Below are positions 45,822 to 49,422 of a DNA stretch of 49,422 nucleotides, one piece after another. Source of the stretch: Candidatus Goldiibacteriota bacterium. Lineage in GTDB: Bacteria; Oederibacteriota; PGYV01; DSYL01. The position numbers and the translations under genes are program-made. Numbering within the stretch: position 1 is the first letter of the stretch; each line of letters begins with the position of its first letter. Under the pieces are notes generated by a model that saw only the letters and a program-made list of their open reading frames with translations, made no database searches and was not told the DNA's origin. The stretch covers positions 1 to 49,422 of the forward strand of contig JAGNJD010000014.1 of assembly GCA_018000835.1 (NCBI GenBank), given 5' to 3'.

Positions 45822-47330
45822 TTATTTTTTTTCCGGTTTTAATAAAGGAAATAAAATAACGTCCCTTATTGAAGCAGAATTGGTAAAAAACATCACGAGA
45901 CGGTCAATGCCTACTCCAAGCCCGCCGGCAGGCGGCATGCCATATTTTAACGCTTCTATAAAATCGTAATCAACAACTTTTGATACTTCGCCTTGCGTAT
46001 CCATTTCAATCTGTTTTTTAAATCTTTGCTCCTGGTCAATGGGATCGTTTAATTCGGAAAAGCCGTTGCCAATCTCCCTGCCAAAAATATAAGGCTCAAA
46101 CCGCTCCGTAACCGAAGTATCTTTTCTACTCACTTTTGATAGCGGCGATACTTCAACGGGAAAATCAGTTATGAAAACCGGCTGTATGAGTTTTGGTTCA
46201 ACGAATTCCTCAAAAACAAGAGTTATCAGTTCTCCGTGCGTTATTCCGTCCCTGATTACAATTGCCTCATTTTTTGAAAGCAATTTGATTATTTCTTCGT
46301 CTTTCACGCTATCAACGTCTATTGACGCATATTCTTTGATTGCATCTTTCATTGAAATTCTTTTCCAGGGCGGATTTAAATCTATTTTCTCACCCTGATA
46401 TTCAATGATACGCGTCATGAGTATTTTATCTGCAAGATTAACTATCATATCTTCCGTTATCTGCATGACGTAACTATAATCTTCGTATGCTGCATAAAGT
46501 TCCAGCATTGTAAATTCCGGATTGTGTTTTATTGAAATGCCTTCATTTCTAAAATTTCTGTTTATTTCGTAAACCTTTTCAAAACCCGCCACAAGTAATC
46601 TTTTTAAATAAAGTTCCGGTGCAATCCTTAAATATAAATCCATATCGAGAACATTATGGTGTGTTATAAAAGGTCTCGCTTTTGCACCACCCGGTATTGG
46701 ATGCAACATCGGCGTTTCTACTTCTATGAAACCGCGTTCGTCAAGAAAGTTCCGTATCTCTTTTATTATTTTTGTCCTTATTTCAAACGTCTTTTTAACT
46801 TCTTCGTTTATCATAAGGTCAAGGTATCTTTTCCTGTATCTTAATTCCCTGTCTTTTAAGCCATGAAATTTTTCCGGCAACGGCAAAAGTGATTTTGTAA
46901 GGACCTCAAATTTTTCGACTTTAATCGTTATCTCCCCTGTTTTTGTCCTGAATAATTTTCCTTCCATCCCGGCGATGTCGCCTATGTCCAGTTTATTAAA
47001 AATCATGTACTCTTTTTCGCCTATGATGTCCTTTCTAACGTAGAACTGAATATTGCCGGTATCATCAATTAAATTACCAAAACAGATTTTTCCATGTCCG
47101 CGTAAAGTCATAATACGGCCTGCTATTTTTTCCGTTTCACTACTTTCTGTCTCGCCGATATTTTCATATTTCCGTCTGAGTGAATTAATATTTATAGTTC
47201 TCTGATAAGAATATTTATATGGTTCTACGCCCTGTTCCCTTAAATATTTTAGATTTTCCAGTTTACTGTTAATTACATCTTCTTCTCTTATGTTTTCCTG
47301 CTCATTCTCTCCGATTTCCTTGTCCGACAT
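45822..47330 (-). CDS. lysS: Lysyl-tRNA synthetase (class II)
   Basis: 502 residues. Anticodon-binding OB domain (MTLRGHGKICFGNLID) and class II core: motif 1 in DERGFIEVETPMLHPIPGGA, motif 2 in NFRNEGISIKHNPEFTMLE and motif 3 in GGLGVGIDRLVM. Charges tRNA-Lys. Between the PHP gene (21 bp) and lolC (20 bp). AAGGAGA site. Confidence 0.97.
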   Translation of the reverse strand: MSDKEIGENEQENIREEDVINSKLENLKYLREQGVEPYKYSYQRTININSLRRKYENIGETESSETEKIAGRIMTLRGHGKICFGNLIDDTGNIQFYVRKDIIGEKEYMIFNKLDIGDIAGMEGKLFRTKTGEITIKVEKFEVLTKSLLPLPEKFHGLKDRELRYRKRYLDLMINEEVKKTFEIRTKIIKEIRNFLDERGFIEVETPMLHPIPGGAKARPFITHHNVLDMDLYLRIAPELYLKRLLVAGFEKVYEINRNFRNEGISIKHNPEFTMLELYAAYEDYSYVMQITEDMIVNLADKILMTRIIEYQGEKIDLNPPWKRISMKDAIKEYASIDVDSVKDEEIIKLLSKNEAIVIRDGITHGELITLVFEEFVEPKLIQPVFITDFPVEVSPLSKVSRKDTSVTERFEPYIFGREIGNGFSELNDPIDQEQRFKKQIEMDTQGEVSKVVDYDFIEALKYGMPPAGGLGVGIDRLVMFFTNSASIRDVILFPLLKPEKK

Positions 47331-47351
47331 TTTCTTCGTTCTCCTTAAAAA

Positions 47352-48203
47352 TTAGATTTTATTTTCCATGACTTTTTTATAATGTCCCTTTATTTCTGCA
47401 AGATATTCGTAAGGCAGCCTGATGTCTCCTATTCTTCCATAGTCCCTGTGGTTTCCATGACAATCAGAACCGCCGGATACCAAAAGGTTGTTTTTTTTGG
47501 CGAGGTCAATGTATTTTGCACTAACAAAATATGGATGGTCCGGATGATACGCTTCCAGGCCGTCAAGCCCCTGTTCTTTCCATTTTAAAATAATGTCGTC
47601 TGCCTGCAAATGATAAGGATGCGCAAGTATGGCTATACCGCCCATCTTTTTTATTATGTCAATTGCATCTTTTACCGTTATTCTTTCTTTTTCAACGTAT
47701 GCAGGTTTTCCCTCACCAAGGAATCTGTCAAATGCTTCTTTTACGCTTCTTACAATGTTTTTTTCGTAAAGTAAACGTGCTATGTGCAGTCTGCCGGCAT
47801 TGTTCATATTATCAGTAATTTCATAAAGTTCTTCAAATTTAATTTTTATACCGCTGTCTTTTAATTTTTTTATTATTTTTTTTGCTCTCTCAACGCGGAC
47901 TTTTTGAAATTCCATCAGCCGTTCCAGAAACGTTTTGTCTTTCCAGTTTATGTAAAGCCCGACGATGTGCACTTCCCTTTCGTTTTGAATGGCTGAAAGT
48001 TCCACTCCTGGAATAAATTCAATCTGATATTGCTTTTCAAAAAACAAGGCATCGTCAATTGCAGATACCGTATCATGGTCGGTTATGGCAATAGCACTTG
48101 CTCCTGCTTTTTTTGCATTGTTAAAAACGTCTTCAACTGTAAAAGTTCCATCTGATTTTACGGTATGGATGTGTAAATCAGCCCATTTCTCGTCTTTTTC
48201 CAC
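47352..48203 (-). CDS. PHP-domain phosphoesterase (RNase AM / YciV-like)
   Basis: 283 residues with a GTG start. Metal ligands are visible in ADLHIHTVKSDGTFT, AITDHDTVSAID, PGVELSA, LAHPYHL, and GSDCHG. This arrangement fits the PHP enzymes that act as 3',5'-nucleotide bisphosphate phosphatases or 5'-3' exoribonucleases on RNA ends. First gene of the eight-gene run. AAAGGA lies ten bases upstream. Confidence 0.88.
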   Translation of the reverse strand: MEKDEKWADLHIHTVKSDGTFTVEDVFNNAKKAGASAIAITDHDTVSAIDDALFFEKQYQIEFIPGVELSAIQNEREVHIVGLYINWKDKTFLERLMEFQKVRVERAKKIIKKLKDSGIKIKFEELYEITDNMNNAGRLHIARLLYEKNIVRSVKEAFDRFLGEGKPAYVEKERITVKDAIDIIKKMGGIAILAHPYHLQADDIILKWKEQGLDGLEAYHPDHPYFVSAKYIDLAKKNNLLVSGGSDCHGNHRDYGRIGDIRLPYEYLAEIKGHYKKVMENKI

Positions 48204-48251
48204 TTTTATATTTTCCTTTTATTTTTTATTAAAACGTAAAATGTTTTTACA

Positions 48252-48283
48252 TTTTACCACAAATATATTTTTTTTACCACAAA
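48252..48283. promoter_or_regulatory. Direct repeat, possible operator upstream of the PHP-lysS operon
   Basis: TTTTACCACAAA at 48252-48263 and again at 48272-48283, 20 bp centre to centre, so on the same helix face. An adjoining hairpin GTAAAATG/CATTTTAC (about 48235-48258) overlaps the first copy. No recognised repressor site. Confidence 0.35.
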
Positions 48284-48456
48284 ATGTCGTTGCCAACGTT
48301 TCCTTTGGCTATTCTTAGTAAGAAATAAATCCGTAAACATGCATTAGATAAAATCTGATGTAATTTTGGCTAAATATTATCAAAAAAAATCAAAGGATAT
48401 AATGAAATTCGTTATGTTTCGGTAATTTTTTATGCAAACAACGGCCATAAAAGCAC

Positions 48457-48530
48457 TGGAGCGGGCGATGGGAATCGAACCCACGTTACCAGCTTGGGAA
48501 GCTCGCATTCTGCCATTGAATTACGCCCGC
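48457..48530 (-). tRNA. tRNA-Gly (CCC)
   Basis: All arms fold: acceptor GCGGGCG/CGCCCGC, D-arm ATTC/GAAT, loop TTCCCAA giving anticodon CCC, T-arm GTGGG/CCCAT. CCA is encoded. The anticodon stem CGAGC/GCTGG has a G.G mismatch at position 28-42. Close to bacterial tRNA-Gly(CCC). Confidence 0.93.
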
Positions 48531-48713
48531 TCTTTTATCTGCGCTTTTCATTATAAAAAGTTTTTAATAGTTTGTAAAGAAAAAATCTTAAAAGACGTTT
48601 GCTAAAGATATCATGAGAATTTGAATATAAAGAAATTTTAAAATTATATTTTTCTATTATCCCGTATTTATAATGTCCCCTTTTCAACTTTTTATTTCCT
48701 ACTTTCTAAAACG

Positions 48714-48791
48714 TGGTGGGCGCTGGAGGATTTGAACCTCTGACCTTCTGCTTGTAAGGCAGACGCTCTAAACCAGCTGAGCTAAGCGCCC
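48714..48791 (-). tRNA. tRNA-Val (TAC)
   Basis: Acceptor GGGCGCT/AGCGCCC, D-arm GCTC/GAGC, anticodon loop CTTACAA giving TAC, T-arm AGAGG/CCTCC. CCA encoded. Second of three tRNAs in a cluster. Confidence 0.95.
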
Positions 48792-48849
48792 ACGTTCATC
48801 CAAACCGAAATTTCTTCATTTTTAACCACTGTTGCAGATTAATATTTTA

Positions 48850-48935
48850 TGGTGGGGAGAGATGGATTTGAACCATCGAAGGCAAAAGCCAACAGATTTA
48901 CAGTCTGCCCCATTTGGCCGCTCTGGAATCTCCCC
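48850..48935 (-). tRNA. tRNA-Tyr (GTA)
   Basis: Acceptor GGGGAGA/TCTCCCC, anticodon loop CTGTAAA giving GTA, and a long variable arm as expected for bacterial tRNA-Tyr. CCA encoded. First of the tRNA cluster. Confidence 0.95.
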
Positions 48936-48976
48936 ACTTATGGCAAATTTAACAAAGAACTTTTTAGGGTAGATAT

Positions 48977-49005
48977 AAAATACATAATCTGATATTAATT
49001 GTCAA
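48977..49005 (-). promoter_or_regulatory. Sigma-70-type promoter for the tRNA cluster
   Basis: Minus strand: TTGACA (49000-49005), 17-nt spacer, TATTTT (48977-48982), about 40 nt before tRNA-Tyr. Confidence 0.65.
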
Positions 49006-49018
49006 GTGGAAAGAAAGT

Positions 49019-49253
49019 GTGGAGTTTTCCCGTTTTTTTTTGTCTTTGTAGCCGCAGGCTTTATGCCTGCGTAAGCATCTGTTTTTTTTCTGATATTTAT
49101 TATATTTTTAAAAACGGGAAAACTCTTTTCCCTCTTTTTTTCGTTAAAAACAGTATACAAAAGGGGAATCCCTTTTTAAATCTTTATTTTTGTTTTCTTC
49201 TTATTTGATAAGCCTTTTCTGGATTTTGAACTAAAAAAACGGGAAAACTCCAC
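49019..49253. repeat. 21-bp inverted repeat beside a transposase fragment
   Basis: GTGGAGTTTTCCCGTTTTTTT at 49019-49039 is 21 bases, its exact inverse at 49233-49253 lies inside the transposase frame, and a partial third copy of CGGGAAAACTC lies near 49115. It could be an IS end, or a recent rearrangement; the second arm being within the coding frame argues against a simple terminal repeat. Confidence 0.6.
49048..49071 (+). repeat. REP-like palindrome with GTAG head
   Basis: GTAG (49048-49051) followed by CGCAGGC-TTTAT-GCCTGCG (49053-49071). GTRG plus a palindrome is the layout of RAYT-associated REPs. Sequence differs from the palindromes at 1531 and 26771. Confidence 0.55.
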
Positions 49254-49422
49254 GAAAGAAACGGGAGTTTGCGTCCATGGAAGTGGCTTTTATTATTTTT
49301 CCAGAAATCATTCCAAGCCTCACGGTCGTGCTTCAATATCCGCAGTTTCAGCAGATAATTGGCACCGTCTTTACTCCATCTCATACCCCACTTCTTGAAC
49401 CTTCTGCCTATCACCAACTCTA
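49184..49422 (-). CDS. Transposase C-terminal fragment (ISKra4/ISLre2-like), 5' part beyond window
   Basis: The frame is open to the right edge, so the true start lies outside; the TTG at 49417 is not credited. GRRFKKWGMRWSKDGANYLL followed by LRILKHDREAWNDFW resembles the end of ISKra4- or ISLre2/UPF0236-type transposases (R-K-GMRWS-GA-LLxLR-W-FW). The last about 25 residues run through one arm of the inverted repeat and differ in composition, suggesting the C-terminus has been altered. Whether it is intact upstream cannot be seen. Confidence 0.55.
   Translation of the reverse strand, partial: ELVIGRRFKKWGMRWSKDGANYLLKLRILKHDREAWNDFWKNNKSHFHGRKLPFLSWSFPVFLVQNPEKAYQIRRKQK

Noticed and set aside
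1..49422. CRISPR array
   Set aside because: No regularly spaced identical repeats with unique spacers, and no cas genes. The repeated short units at 1-270 are a coding linker.

Overview
The window looks like a chromosomal segment from an uncultured, AT-rich, diderm bacterium. The evidence for an outer membrane is a LolC/LolD lipoprotein-release pair, a 1758-residue TamB-like protein and several lipoboxes. Large secreted proteins carry DUF11-type repeats, Thr/Pro-rich linkers and a T9SS-type-A-like C-terminus, a style common in candidate phyla of the FCB/PVC/Elusimicrobia/Omnitrophica/Goldbacteria kind. ClpC and a Firmicutes-like rpsF-ssb-rpsR-DUF2232-rplI-dnaB order are also present. I cannot name the phylum from sequence alone.

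Layout. (1) 1-1304 (-): the 5' part of a secreted surface protein that runs off the left edge. (2) 1860-12333 (-): one long run, probably one operon, in transcription order rpsF, ssb, rpsR, a DUF2232 membrane protein, rplI, dnaB, alr, ruvC, ruvA, ruvB, a NUDIX hydrolase, a STAS protein and a membrane GGDEF protein. (3) 12603-12902 (-): a small protein with its own promoter. (4) 13656-18227 (+): the only forward operon, with a consensus sigma-70 promoter, a cobalamin-type radical SAM protein, and an exonuclease/helicase pair related to Bacillus MrfB/MrfA (YprB/YprA). (5) 18443-23803 (-): surface proteins, including a 936-residue DUF11 protein and a Kelch-propeller lipoprotein, small lipoprotein and membrane protein operon. 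(6) 24046-26745 (-): a methyltransferase, an EF-Tu-domain-2-like small protein and a DUF1846 protein. (7) 27095-34230 (-): a tightly packed five-gene operon of a solo beta-ketoacyl synthase, a radical SAM protein, a methyltransferase, a histidine kinase and another radical SAM protein, with a good promoter. (8) 34470-48203 (-): an eight-gene run of PHP phosphoesterase, lysS, lolC, lolD, ilvE-like, clpC, tamB and a sirtuin. (9) 48457-48935 (-): tRNA-Tyr, tRNA-Val and tRNA-Gly behind a promoter. (10) 49184-49422 (-): the C-terminus of a transposase, with REP-like and inverted repeats beside it.

The least explained structure is intergenic. Three copies (1573-1755 +, 13274-13429 -, 26810-26949 +) of a roughly 140-185 bp element each contain three hairpins. 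The stem bases and one linker are conserved while loops and hairpin interiors change; one helix changes on both sides. Two copies are preceded by a REP-like palindrome. One copy sits, in reverse, in the predicted 5' leader of the DUF1846 gene. A second, more degenerate repeat family lies at 13026-13085 and 18312-18366. The most interesting gene set is the ketosynthase/radical SAM/methyltransferase/kinase operon, which looks like an undescribed small biosynthetic or lipid-modifying locus.

Many promoters are unusually easy to read (TTGACA-17-TATAAT at two loci, TTGCTT-17-TATAAT at two others), and these fixed several start codons. Clear Rho-independent terminators are scarce.
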